This document shows positions 1-10,861 of a stretch of DNA of 64,000 bases, piece by piece (the first letter of the stretch is position 1; the number at the start of each line of letters is the position of its first letter). Position numbers and translations under genes: made by a program. A model generated the notes under the pieces. That model did no database searches. It worked only from the letters and a program-made list of their open reading frames with translations, and was not told the DNA's origin. The DNA comes from Pinus tabuliformis (Eukaryota > Streptophyta > Pinopsida > Pinales > Pinaceae): NCBI GenBank assembly GCA_031772625.1, contig CM062813.1:768428720-768492719 (forward strand), written 5' to 3'.

Positions 1-110
1 CATATTTTCTTTTGAAAATGGTTGATAAATTTTATTCTTTTTTCTTATTTAGTATGCTGTAATTTTGATACAAACATTGTTTATAATCGATCGTTTTTCC
101 ATAAAAGCAT

Positions 111-319
111 AGTTGTTGTTCCCTTCTCAAAGAAATAGTTGTTGTTCCCTTTCCAACAAAAAAGTGGTTGTTCCCTTCTCGAAGGAACAGTTGTTATTCC
201 CTTTCCAACGAAATAGTTGTTGTTCCCTTCTCAAAGGAACAGTTGTTGTTCCCTTCTCGAAGAAATAGTTGTTGTTCCCTTTTCCAAAGAGCAACTATTG
301 TCCCCTTTGCGAATGAAAC
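111..319. repeat. 26-bp minisatellite
   Basis: Seven consecutive units of exactly 26 bp start at 111, 137, 163, 189, 215, 241 and 267. Each begins AGTTGTTGTTCCCTT or a close variant. A degenerate 27-bp unit follows at 293 and the pattern fades after about 340. Units alternate between a TCTC(A/G)AAGAAAT-type and a TTCCAACGAAAT-type ending. Short open frames here are by-products of the repeat and I do not regard them as genes. Confidence 0.9.
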
Positions 320-840
320 ATTTGGTGTCCCCTTTAACGAAAAAGAAAAGATTGTTGATCCATCGCCATGAGTGATTGTTGTTCTCATTATTATCATTCC
401 ATGCTGGTTATTCCTTTTGGTTATGAGTTCGATCTAAATCTTTAAAAGTGGTAATCTCTAAATCATCATGACTCTTAGCCTTTTTGGTGTACATTTAAAA
501 AAAATAAAATCTGACATGCTCTATCTATGAATATTCCTGCTTATGTCTACTTTTCAAATACATTATAAATTGTTCATGATATATACCCACCACACTAGTT
601 TTTCTTTTATTACACATTCAAATGTTGATTTCCTCAATAAATATGATGGAGAATCTAAGGCATATTTATCCTTGGAATTGTTTTTACTTCTTACACCATC
701 CCGGACTCTTAAGTAGTTGATGAGCCTCCCCTAACTTCTAAACCAAAAAAGAGAAAAAACACAACAATAAAAAATTAAGCTTAAAAAAGGGATAGGGGGT
801 CTCATCATGAGCCAGCCTACCATGATCATAGGGAAGTAAT
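320..840. other. Unassigned sequence left of element A
   Basis: No coding region is visible. A purine tract (AAAAAAGGGATAGGGGG, about 784-800) resembles a polypurine tract, but the next bases do not begin with TG, so I do not call an LTR. The sequence ending at 840 is interrupted by element A and appears to resume at 4465. Confidence 0.4.
836..840. repeat. Left target-site duplication of element A (GTAAT)
   Basis: GTAAT directly precedes the TG start of element A. GTAAC at 4465-4469 directly follows its end. The single difference is C/T. Confidence 0.7.
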
Positions 841-842
841 TG

Positions 843-857
843 TTGTAGCAGCTACAA
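843..857. repeat. Terminal 7-bp inverted repeat of element A
   Basis: TTGTAGC-A-GCTACAA is a perfect inverted repeat two bases inside the element end. It is conserved at 45949-45963 in element B. Confidence 0.7.
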
Positions 858-1044
858 ACACTCTCCAAAATTTTTCCTTAGCTTCTTTTTGGAGCCTCCC
901 TACCAACCATCCTCAGCAGCATGTCTTTCACCGTCAAGCATATAGGCTTCAATTGTTTCTCAGTGTCTTGTCAGCCTGTGCATGTCAGTTTTCTTCACTC
1001 CCCTCACAGGCTGTCTTTTCGGACTTAGACCATGTGCTAGCCAA

Positions 1045-1440
1045 ACAACTCCCCCAGAAAATTGCACAATTCTAGAGGGGAACTAGCCTTCCCTCTAGAA
1101 ATTGCACAAATCAGCTCGCAAGCTTGCCTAGCTCAAGAATTGTGCAAATCAGTCTGTCAGGCTTCCCTCATAAAATTGTGCAATTCTGGAGGGGAACCAA
1201 CCTTCCCTCCAGAAATTGTGCAAATTAGCCTGGCAGCCTGCTGGGCTCCAAAATTGTGTGGAGTAGTTAGGTAGTCTTCCTCCAAAAAACTGCGCAATCT
1301 GACCTAGCACTACTACTCAACCCAGAAATTGCGCAATTCTGGGAGGCAATCACCTGCTGACCCCAGAAATTGCGCAATCCCTCTATGACAAGGAGCCTAG
1401 CTCAACCCAAGAACTACGCAAATTTTCATCCTAGGCTCGT
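1045..1440. repeat. Palindromic motif array 1 in element A
   Basis: About ten degenerate copies of AGAAATTGCGCAATTCTGG, spaced roughly 35-45 bp, alternate with TTCCCTCCAG-type spacers. The core ATTGCGCAAT is palindromic. Individual copies vary mainly by G/A and C/T changes within the core. Confidence 0.8.
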
Positions 1441-2154
1441 AGAATGATGCATGTGCCTTTAGGTTGACCATCTCCCTCTGGGACCGAGCAAAACTGATTT
1501 GCATGCATGGACTGCTTTTCCCAAAGAAGTATGCAAAGGTATCTATAGATTTAGGGATCTATTTTTAGTTGCTGGAGGTTACATGCAATGCTCATTTTAG
1601 AAACCTCCCACCAAGTGTTGCTTTCCCTAGATTTGTGACATGCACATCATAACCTCAATTTTATCAATACTTATGAACCGAACACTGCGGAGCTCATTCC
1701 TCACATCGATCTTGTAGCTCTGACATCCCACATCGCATCTAGGAGTCATCGGCACATTTAGCTTAGCTGTTTTGGGGTAAGCCTGTTTTGCATATCTTGC
1801 GCTGCGTTTGTGTCGTTTTTTGTGTTTTAGCTTGTGTGAGTGTTGTCTGCTTGATTTCAGTGAGCGCTTGTTGTCGTTTTAATGTATGTTAGCTTGGAGA
1901 AGAATCATTTTAGTTTTCGTTCACATCTCGCTGTTGTTGCATGCATGACATTGTTTTTGCATTGGCGGTCATCATTGCGGCGACTCGCTTCACACGCATG
2001 CATGTTTTCCCACTTTTTGAATCCTGCATGTTGTTTTCATGCATGATAGTTCACTCTTGTTTACACTCAGTATCACCATGCATTCAAACTTCTCATGTTT
2101 TTAGTCACCCGTCGGTGGGTCTAGGCTGCCTTCGCCCGGACCTTGCCTTGCTCG

Positions 2155-2485
2155 GCTAGCATTGCACATTTCTGGAAGTGAAGGCCCCGCATTCCCTATA
2201 GAAATTGTGCATGTCTAGCCCAAAACTGACCTCTAGGCTTGCATTTCACAATTCTGGGAGGCAGTGCCTTGCTGGCCCCAAAAACTGCGAAATGCAGTTT
2301 ACTGGCTTGCATGTCACTGCTGACAGAAATTGCGCATTGCGTAGTTTCAGTCCTCAGCGGGCCAGGATGGACTATACATTGCATAGTTCCAGTAGTCAGT
2401 AAGCCTCCTCACAGCCCGAACTATGCCTTGCACAGTTTTGGCAATCAGTCTCCCAACCTCCCAGTGAAAATTGCATAATCTTCAC
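2155..2485. repeat. Palindromic motif array 2 in element A
   Basis: A second run of about eight degenerate copies of the ATTGCGCAAT-type motif lies between the first array and the ORF remnant. The same two-array arrangement occurs in element B (46145-46385 and 53545-53880). Confidence 0.75.
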
Positions 2486-2623
2486 AGACAGTCACATAGG
2501 TATGTTGCATGTCAGTCCTCTAGTTTATTTTGGCTTTTGACTGACAAATTTCTTGTCATGAGTGTTTCTATGTCTCCAAGTATCACATGTGTTTTTCTGC
2601 CTCTCAGTAGCAGCACATGTATA

Positions 2624-3621
2624 ATGGCTTCCAGGAGAGCAGAGTCGAAGACACTGTTGAAAGCACGAGTGGGGATGCAGTCGATTAAGTGTCTATGAAC
2701 TTACCCATCTATGAAGACATCAAGTTGTTCATGGACAAGGATATCAAGATGAAATGGCAGCAATAGCAGAAGGTAGTACACCTGCATGTGACAAATGGAA
2801 GAGGAAGGTTGTTGAAAGCGCAGAGGCGAAACAAAGTTGCAAGCTCAAACAGGTCCACTTGTGACGAAAGCAGCTTTTGAGATTGAGGCTATGAGGTGAT
2901 GACATGATGAGAGGATCATGCGAAGGTAGATAGAGAAATAGAGGAGGAGTTGTGGGTGATGAAGTGGAAACTCAAATAATAATAGGAGTTGCACCGATAA
3001 GAGAAGAAGTTGCAGTGAGAATAGGTACAGTAGGAGGCACAACATGCACAAACTGATGAAACTGCACCCATACAGGTTATGGACCCATCCAGCAGCTAGC
3101 ATGGAGTAGACAAGGTGAGTAGTGCTATCGATAGCATGCAAGGTTATTCAGAGACATGGATTTCATTATGCGCATGCATGCGATCCCACCCATTCGGCAC
3201 ACTCACCATGTCAAAGACATGAAGCAAGTCCAAATGGAGTTGAACATGTATTTCGACAATTTGATGTGCATGGTCACCAACACACACTTGGAGATCAACA
3301 CAGACACTATGCATCAGTATGTTGTTGGTTCAGTTGCAATCAAGAAGATGATGCACATGTTATCAGATGAGTTAGAAAGAGGGGCCATATCAGTGTACCC
3401 GGATGCAACAGAGGCAAGAGTTCGCTTTCAGTAGGATGTCTCCATTGAGTGCACGGATACCATCATGGACAACTAAGCTTGGCATCAGTCTGCCACCGTT
3501 GATCATCACAAGGATGTAGAAGAGTTGGTCTTCCCACAACTGTCCAAGTCTTAGTGATGTCTTGCATGGCTTGCTCAAGCCTATTTTGTCTCACATGGGT
3601 ACATGTGCAGATTGTATGTAA
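2624..3621 (+). pseudogene. Deleted, stop-ridden copy of the element A/B ORF
   Basis: The ATG at 2624 and the TAA at 3619-3621 align with the ATG (54018) and TAA (57132) of the ORF in element B. Recognisable segments include the N-terminal 'YEDIKLFMDKDIK'-like stretch near 2710 and the C-terminal segment around 3156-3434. The latter has a hydrophobic-heptad look (NMYFDNLMCMVTNTH) matching 56765-56960 of B. Two large deletions and many stops make it non-functional. Some stops fall at the same codons as in B, for example TAG after AGG near 2926 and TAG near 3026. The protein family is not recognised. Confidence 0.7.
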
Positions 3622-3743
3622 CATCTTGTCAAGTGGAAGTTCAAGTGTCAATAGTTGAATGTAACAGTCATAGAGTAGTTGAAGAGTCATGAGGGTAGAT
3701 GAACAGTCACAAAGGGGAATGTCAAGGGCCACCCCACCCTTTG

Positions 3744-3752
3744 CTATATATA
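3744..3752 (+). promoter_or_regulatory. TATA box of element A (putative LTR promoter)
   Basis: CTATATATAG follows CCCCACCCTTTG, about 120 bp after the ORF remnant and 720 bp before the element end. The equivalent box in element B (57257-57264, TATAAATA) is the same 720 bp from its end. Downstream sequence contains AT-rich polyadenylation-like stretches (TTAATATAACAG, about 3968). Confidence 0.55.
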
Positions 3753-4464
3753 GTACCTCATAACTCATTGTAGAGGCTTTTGGTCAGCCAAGCTTCCAAT
3801 AGGAGTATCTTAGAGAAAGCTTGGAGAGTATTGTAATGAGCCTTGGCTTCTCCATAGTGCAGAGCTAGTACATCTCTTTGGAGGAGTAGGTGGCAGTGAC
3901 TGTAATGTTTCACTGTCGGGACTAGTGGTCGGTCATGGTTGTACTGTATGATTGGAACTTTCACTTCTTAATATAACAGAGCCAACATGTTTCAAGCAAT
4001 TGTCATATTGTATTTCAGTTATCTTGTTTACTCTAAATGATATATGTATCTGTTTTCTTACGCATGTGTGTATAGACTCTTTCTGTATATGTATGTATGA
4101 ATCTTACTGAAATGTGTTGTTGGTTTAACCATCAATTTGGATTGTTAGCTTACTTTCCTTCCAGTTCGTGATGCATATTTTCTCGTGTGTTCCCTTCATA
4201 GCCATGTTCTTTCACAGTTTCCAAGGGGCACACTCACGTCACCCTCCATGTGTTAGAATCATTAATGCACCTTCATTGACTTGTTGCATATGTCACACCC
4301 TTACTACCAACAGGGATATCTTACTTGCCTCTGCGTGCAAGCACAGTCAAGGTGATACTGTACGACACACTGCTCGGACTCCTACACTAAACAGTTTGAG
4401 ATCTGGTTGGGACTTCTTACCGGGGAGATCCTCTAATTTGTTGGCGGGTCCAACACCATCAATA

Positions 4465-5302
4465 GTAACATAAGTGACATTACCATTATGGCTACCACAC
4501 CAAGGTAATGGCCTTGTGACACTAAAATATCCAAGGACAGGAGGTCTCGTCAAAAGTCAGCCTGTTCACTTTGTTATGATCCAGTGAGTGGCATTGTTAT
4601 TATCTGGTCATCATGCCAGAACAATGTCCTTTTTAAAAGGGAAATCATTTTTTAATTTCGGGATACTGGCTCATTTTTGGGTTAAAAGGAAACCCTGTCA
4701 AGGCTATAGACACCTGCTGGCAGTAGTGGATCTTCCTATGGGATTGAAGTATACTTTGAATTTTCCAAACTTTTATTATGTCCTTAGTTCTTCTTTGCTA
4801 AATAAAAAGGAAGAAAACACATTTAATGACTAGTATGGGCGACATATGTATATTACATGAACCACGTCAGCATTATTTGATCATCCGACATCAACAGTCA
4901 TAAATTTGAAACAATGTCTCATCATATTTCATCGCACATACTCCAAAAAGTAAATCTCTTTCCATGATGTAAATTACGTAGCCTTTATTTCTCACGATCC
5001 TCTGACCAATCGAATGTGAATGCATTTATTGCATTCAATTTTGACTGCCTAACTGTTTTGACCACTTTTTGTAGTAATAATGATGTCACATTCTCTCTTT
5101 CTCGTCCACATGCTTCACAGGTCGCGATCGCCCTTTTTTCATTAAAGGGGGGCAGTCATACATTATTACGATGTGAAGGTGCACGATTAACGAACAATCG
5201 CCATACTTGTCGATATGATAGGATATTATTACTGATAATCTATACTTAGTTTCTATTCCTTATACTCCGGCATGAAGTTTATGCTTTTTCATTACAAGAT
5301 TT
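4465..5302. other. Unassigned sequence between element A and ORF D
   Basis: No convincing coding region. The first bases are the right target duplication of element A and the continuation of its host sequence. Short open frames here show no recognisable family. This may be the 5' part of the element that carries the ORF at 5303-8292, but I found no LTR or primer-binding site. Confidence 0.35.
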
Positions 5303-6442
5303 GTGGGATCCAATAATGCATGCAGGTTTGCATATTTTCCTTTGGAAATAGCAGATATGGGTGGCACCTTTGTTCACAGTGAGCCTACGCTGTTACAAAT
5401 CACCATGCAAGCCCGAGATATCTTAGAACATGCAGGATGGGCACAATATCTTACTTGGCTACAAGGGTTTAACGATGATATTGCTCTGGAATTCCTGTAG
5501 AATTTATAGAATTAGAGCACAATTGTCAAAGGCGGGACCATAACAGTAATTGAAGTCATTATGGTAGAGGTCACAGGCCTCCCCACAGAAGGCATAAATT
5601 GGGTCGAAAAGCACGTGGTATTTCATGAAGTTGTAGAATTGTTCAAAGATCCTGGCAAGGAGTTAGTGCGGAAAGGAAAAGGTATCTGTCCTACATCCCT
5701 GAGCGAACCATGGTGTGAATTGGAAAAATTCATTCAGAAATATATCACATGCGATGGTCACCATGATGTGGTAAGACCTTGACACCTTAAATTTTTAGCT
5801 GCATTAAAGCAGAAAATAGTAATTAATTTTCCATTTTTCCTGAATATGTTATTACATGAAGTTTCTAGTAGAGTAAGGAAGTCCAGGAACCCGCAGGCCA
5901 CAATCAGTCATCATGGTCTAATTAAATTAGTGGTCATAAAGGAATTAACTCAGTTACAGTTAAACTGGGACAATTTTATAAGCTCTGATGCACTACCCCT
6001 GGAAGGAATTCCTGAAAACACCCAGCCTGAGGAAGAACGTCAGACCATGAAGATACAATCTGTAAAAAGGGGAGGAAAAAGGAAAGCCCATGTTTTTACA
6101 TCTATTCCTGTTAAACGAAGATGGTCTGAGTAAACTTCCCAGTGGAGAAGCATTAGTTTAGCCATAGATGAGGTGGGACCATCCCATGGATCCCTTGATA
6201 ACCAACAAGTTTCTTTTCCCCAGGATTATGAAGAAGAGGCGGCTCGAGTCTTAGAAAATTTGGGAACTCTCTTTGAGGAGCTGGGCCAATTTGAGAATTT
6301 ACAAGAACATACTCCTATCCCTTCCACTTCTCCTCATAGTTCTCACCATACGCAGACATTACCCTCCTCCGGAAATGACATAGAAATGCAAGAAATGGAA
6401 GGGCAAGAATTTTCTACACTTAAAACCCGAGAGCTTGGGGAT

Positions 6443-6682
6443 AATTCAAGGGATATAGCCTCACTTGATCAAAAACTTGATAATGTTGAGGATCCTGGAG
6501 TTAATTCAGGGGATAAAATCCCACTTGAACAAAACCCTTATAATGATGAGGAGTCAGAAGCTAATTCTGGAGATTCAACCTTACTTGAACCAAACCCTGA
6601 CAATGTTGATGAGTCAAAAGCCAATTTAGGAGACACAGTCTTACTCAAACGTCAGCCTGATGATTTTGAAATTGCCCCTATC
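6443..6682 (+). repeat. Four 60-bp in-frame repeats (20 residues each)
   Basis: Units start at 6443, 6503, 6563 and 6623, each exactly 60 bp and encoding N-S/L-G/R-D..L..N/K-P..-acidic segments. Perfect period with diverged units means older in-frame duplication inside an acidic linker. Confidence 0.85.
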
Positions 6683-6877
6683 TTTGAAAATGTTATTGTT
6701 GTCCCTTCTTCCCCAGTAAAGGAACCTACTGTAAGAGTAAAGAGGTGAGATGATCATAGGTTGGAATTGATGGATAAAGAAAATAAGAAGCTGAAAAGAA
6801 AAATTAAGTAGCTTAGAAAATGGCTAAGAGACTCTAAGAAAATTCATAGGAAAGAAATGGAGTCGAAATTAATCAGA

Positions 6878-7180
6878 ACCCAGAGTGGGAATTCTCTTAA
6901 TTCCATTGGGACTCAAACAAAAAACATCAGTACCTATCTGGCAGGGACTCAGACTGAGGATATTTGTACTAGTTCCGTAGAAACTCAAACAGATTTATGT
7001 TCTTCTATGGAATTGATAGAAACAACCACTCAGATAGATCTGCAGACAAATCTTTGTGTCCCTATGTCAATAGTAGAAGCAGTTGTTCAAATAGACCTTT
7101 GTGTTCCTATGGTAACATCATAAGTTTCCATTCAAATAGAGTCAATAGCAACTGGTAGTAATACTACTCAGACTGAAGAT
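6878..7180 (+). repeat. TQT-motif array in ORF D
   Basis: Counting from the ATG at 6857, TQS/TQT/TQI triplets occur at residues 8, 19, 31, 43 and 58, with a further TTQTED at 7163-7180 and QTQTED near 7590. Two intervals are exactly 12 residues. TQTED occurs three times. Cys-Val-Pro-Met and Asp-Leu-Cys segments recur between motifs. Confidence 0.8.
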
Positions 7181-8292
7181 GTACCTCCTTATACCCCCTT
7201 GGTAGTAGAGGCTATTATTCGAAAAATGAGGACAAAACTGGAAGATTACAACAAGTACTATTGTAGCATCAACAGGAAGTCATTCCTTTAAAGAAATATC
7301 AAGATTTATTGAAAACATTTAATGACTTGACCACAACAGAGGATGAAACCTATGCCAGCCTTAGAGAAGAACAAAACAAAGTGAAGGAACTACAAGGATA
7401 GCATCATAAATTTTTGCTACAAATCAAAATTATTTGTTGTATTTATTTAGATGCACTAGCCTATAGGTCGCCTGCTACGAACTATGCACTTTTTCTACTC
7501 GAACGATATTTACTATTAAAATTTAAGGCCATTAGAGTTGGTCAGCCCTTTGAGTTTAAATCTACTCCTGATTTTATTAAATTCTATCAAACACAAACTG
7601 AGGATGTAAAACGTTTCTTATGTGAATTATATTTACACAATTTTTTCTTGGAAGATGACAAGGATGCCAATCCGAGCCCCTTCCTCGGGGATGTCCAGTT
7701 CTAAGCTTTCCTCTCCTTCGCTAAAAACCAGCTCAAATGGGCTAAGGCTCATGATACTTTCCAGAGGAGAGAAAGTGGATTGGATCTTTGGGTAAGAGGT
7801 GAACCTACACTACCCTTGCAACTCTAGGAACAACATAAGATATTTGTGGAAAAAGGAGTTGTGTCCACCTTGGGCCCCATCGACACAGACACTATCAAGT
7901 CGAGTTTGAAATATTTTGAAGACATTAGAGAAGAATCTGTCCTCGCTAAAAAGAAAATATGGAAAAGCTCTCCCAACAGTGTCATAAATCGAGAACCTTT
8001 TGGTTACAGGAAATTCACTACAGCTGCAGCTAGACTCGCCCGTTATGGTAACCTTGTCCTAAGTGAGGGTCCTACTTGGATTGGATGTTGCTACAAAATC
8101 CCTATCATTTGGTATCCTCTTGATGGGTATCGATGTAATTATGAATTATCAGAACATCAGGAAGGTCGAGCCTTCGTAGTACGCAAAAGAAAAAATGGCT
8201 TCCGGGTCTACAAGGAAGAAACATATCTTGCTTATTCTCTAACTCAGTTGCATCTTAATTATCTTATTGCACGAGGACATGAAAAAAGGTAA

Positions 8293-9462
8293 GTTGGGGA
8301 GTATGTTGGGTCATGAAAAAGGTAGGTTTTTCCTCCTCAGTTGCTTAATTAATCATATGGTTTCCCATGAATTTACTCTCTACTTGAGCACATTCTCAAA
8401 GAAATACCGTGAAAAGCAAATAGAAAGTAGCGTTGGACAAATTACATGTTTTTAGTGTCAAAAGCCTAAGATTCCACTTGTTTATGCACAGGTTGACTGG
8501 ATTGGAAAATTGTTGTTCCTTTCGGATAAGACAAAAGTGCCAATAAAGGGAGATGTCGTTGATTACAATTGTACGAAACACGCTAAAGGTAGAGAAAAAT
8601 AATGGGATTGATGTGGAAATATGATTTTTCAGCCGAGCAATCCTGAGGATCTTCTGATCCTTAGGATAAGCTCTAATTTTTCTAGTAGTTCATAGAATAT
8701 ATAATGCTAGTAAATCAAAACGAAAGTAACTTTGTAACTTTGTAATTTGTAAAATTCCAGCAAGACTGTGAATGCAGATTGAACTTTAAGGAGTCGAAGT
8801 GATTTTGTAATTCTTTTGACAGTTAATGAAAGACTCGAAGTTTTCCATTAAATCCATGTATTGAGTTTCGATAGCAGTTTTCTTCTTGAGACCTTGGGCC
8901 CAGTCGCTGGAAGATCCACTGCTCCTTGTATTATTCTATTTACGTTTTACTGTCAAGATTTACGTTGTTGTTTCTTCTCTAGGTTGAGTTAGAGTAAATC
9001 ATATAGCTCAATTAATATCATTTTTATTTACAGAAAGTAAGTTTGTATATGATTGTTGTTCCCTCTTAGTATATTCTTTCTACAATTACTTCTGGCTTTG
9101 AATATTCTTCGTAATTAGTATGATTTGAATAGTCTCCTTTAATGTGCGTGGATTTGATTATTCAGGTTGATTTCCTCTCTTGTATTAGGACATTGGATTA
9201 AGATCTTTGTTTGAAAATAGTTTGTAAGTGATTTATTTTCCTGATTTGGAATTATAGAATAATTCTTATTATGCATTTCCAAGAGTTAATGAGTTGTTAA
9301 GCGATTATTTATTTCTACAACGATTAGTTTGGATTAATTACCTACATTTCAATCTCTGATTGTTATTGCATAGGAAGTGCTTACAACCTTGAAATAGACA
9401 GACGAATCCTAGGTTGACATATTAATGTAGGATTAAGGTTGATTTATAAAGTCATCTTAGTG
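8293..9462. other. Non-coding 3' region after ORF D
   Basis: AT-rich sequence without a convincing gene. AATATATAAT at about 8693 could be a TATA-like element. The stretch ends GTGCACCAACA at about 9463, where homology to family C begins. This may be the right end of the ORF D element, but no matching left end or duplication was found. Confidence 0.35.
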
Positions 9463-10820
9463 CACCAACAACGAAGATCTCTCCCTTGGTGAAGCCACCA
9501 GATGGTGTATGACTACTGGTGTGGGTGGACGATAGGCCCAACCGCTTCATGATCTCTGCTGAAATGAGGTTCTTTCAGCTCCCAATGTTGACAATGAACT
9601 ACAACGACGAACCCTTCACCCACATTTTAGAGTGGAAGAGTCACCCCCCCTCCTCTAGATCTTCGGGTTCATCATTCTAGATCTTGGTGATGGAAATGGT
9701 GGCACTAGGCTCTGCATCAATGATATGCTACCCTTTGTCATTCCCCTTGTTGGTTTCTAACTTAGCATCAGAGCTTGGATCTTATTCGGAAGCCTTCAGC
9801 TCGTCCACTAGTGACTTCTTAGCTTGACACTCACTTGTGTTTTGAGAGTGGCTCTTATGGAACTCACACCATTTCCTTGTGTCCTTCTTTGTCTTCGTGG
9901 TGGTTTTCTTCACTTATGACTTCGGTGGGTTGTCCTAGGTCGCATTTCCTTAGCTTTTTCCTTTGTTCTGTGGCTTGGGGGTTCCTTTCCCTTGCTTTGG
10001 ATTCACAGATCCAAAGTCTCACTTCTTCTGTTTAAATTTTTGCTCGATCTTGACAATGTGTCGATAATCGGCACCAAGCGAGGATCTGTCCAGGAACTCA
10101 ATCTCATCCCGGATGTACTTGTGTAGATAGTCGTGGTACTTTAGTACCAAATACCACTCAGAATTCTTGATACCTAGCTTCATGTGAAGGGTATGGAAAA
10201 CATTTGTGAACTCCAACACATCGTGCTCCCTTCCCTGTCGCAGTGTGGTCCACTTTATGTATTTATCTTCATATCTCCGGACATGGTAATATTGTTCCTT
10301 GATGGTGTCCTGGAAAGAATTCCAAGTGGGTGAGGCTGAAAAAAGTGAGGATTCCCTCTCGTCCTTTTTTTCATAGTAGGTTTCCCACCAATCCTTTTCA
10401 TGTTAGTCAGTTTTGAGAAGCACCAAAGTGATATTTTCCCAATTGGAAAAGTTATGAACTAAAAAATAGCCTACAAACATATTTAACCATCTATCTACTG
10501 CGTCTACATTTATCTGTCCTTCAAACATGGGAATATCAAAGTTAACTTGTACCTTAAGAGGAGTGGCACCTCTAGAGTGGCTGCTAGATGAAGATGCGTC
10601 ATCCATGGGCAGTCGTCGAAGGATTTGGGCAAAGTTATCCATCATCGCGTTCCTATGTCATTTGAGGGCTTCCTCGAGCAACATTTTTAAAAGGATCTCC
10701 TGTCCCCTTGTCTTTATTTTCTTTCGCCATGGGAGGCCATCAGGGTTTTCGAGGCTAGTCTTGCAAAGGTTCAACTAGCTCGATTCCTAACTCCTTATAC
10801 ATTGATCTCGTCGGGGACAT
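9463..10820 (-). pseudogene. Family C gag-protease remnant
   Basis: Encodes a Ty3/gypsy gag. The best-preserved piece is 10403-10645 (MMDNFAQILRRLP..., ...VNFDIPMFEGQINVDAVDRWLNM), matching the gag at 39733. Downstream pieces correspond to the capsid part (10019-10219) and to the zinc-knuckle and protease segment, with stops and frameshifts. Gag would package element RNA. This copy is dead because it is fragmented and truncated within protease. Confidence 0.75.
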
Positions 10821-10861
10821 GCAAAGAAAAACAAAGAAAGAGAAAACCACTCTGATACCAC

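Larger units (their letters stand above)
841..4464 (+). mobile_element. Element A: probable solo giant LTR with internal deletions
   Basis: It begins TGTTGTAGCAGCTACAA and ends CACCATCAATA (CA decayed to TA), with a 5-bp duplication GTAAT/GTAAC. The same two ends bound element B (45947-57976), so this is one family. No direct terminal repeat exists inside either copy. The last 720 bp contain a TATA box followed by R/U5-like sequence, as the end of an LTR would. In order it carries a first array of palindromic motifs, a spacer, a second array, ORF remnants, the TATA box and the tail. Relative to B it lacks about 1.35 kb of the ORF near 2775 and about 0.85 kb near 3110. I infer a solo LTR of a giant-LTR retrotransposon. 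An LTR-less element mobilised by integrase is the alternative. Confidence 0.65.
5303..8292 (+). pseudogene. Decayed ~1000-codon retroelement-associated ORF (TGLP motif, TQT array), ORF D
   Basis: One frame runs 5303 to about 7260 and continues one frame over to the TAA at 8290, interrupted by about eleven stops (mostly TAG). The start at 5303 is only the open-frame limit (a GTG). From the N-terminus: a region with 'VEVTGLPTEGINW' (5564-5602) and a 'WCELEKFIQKYITC' block (5711-5752), a type I have seen in plant retroelement-associated proteins of unknown function; a basic stretch (6060-6110); four exact 20-residue acidic repeats (6443-6682); a charged helix with coiled-coil character (6765-6860); a Thr-Gln-Thr motif array (6878-7180); and a C-terminal domain (7414-8292). 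I do not recognise a catalytic domain. A gag-like or LTR-encoded accessory protein is the best guess. Confidence 0.6.

Noticed and set aside
111..340. Possible CRISPR-like array
   Set aside because: Units are directly adjacent with no unique spacers, and the DNA is plant nuclear; it is a minisatellite.
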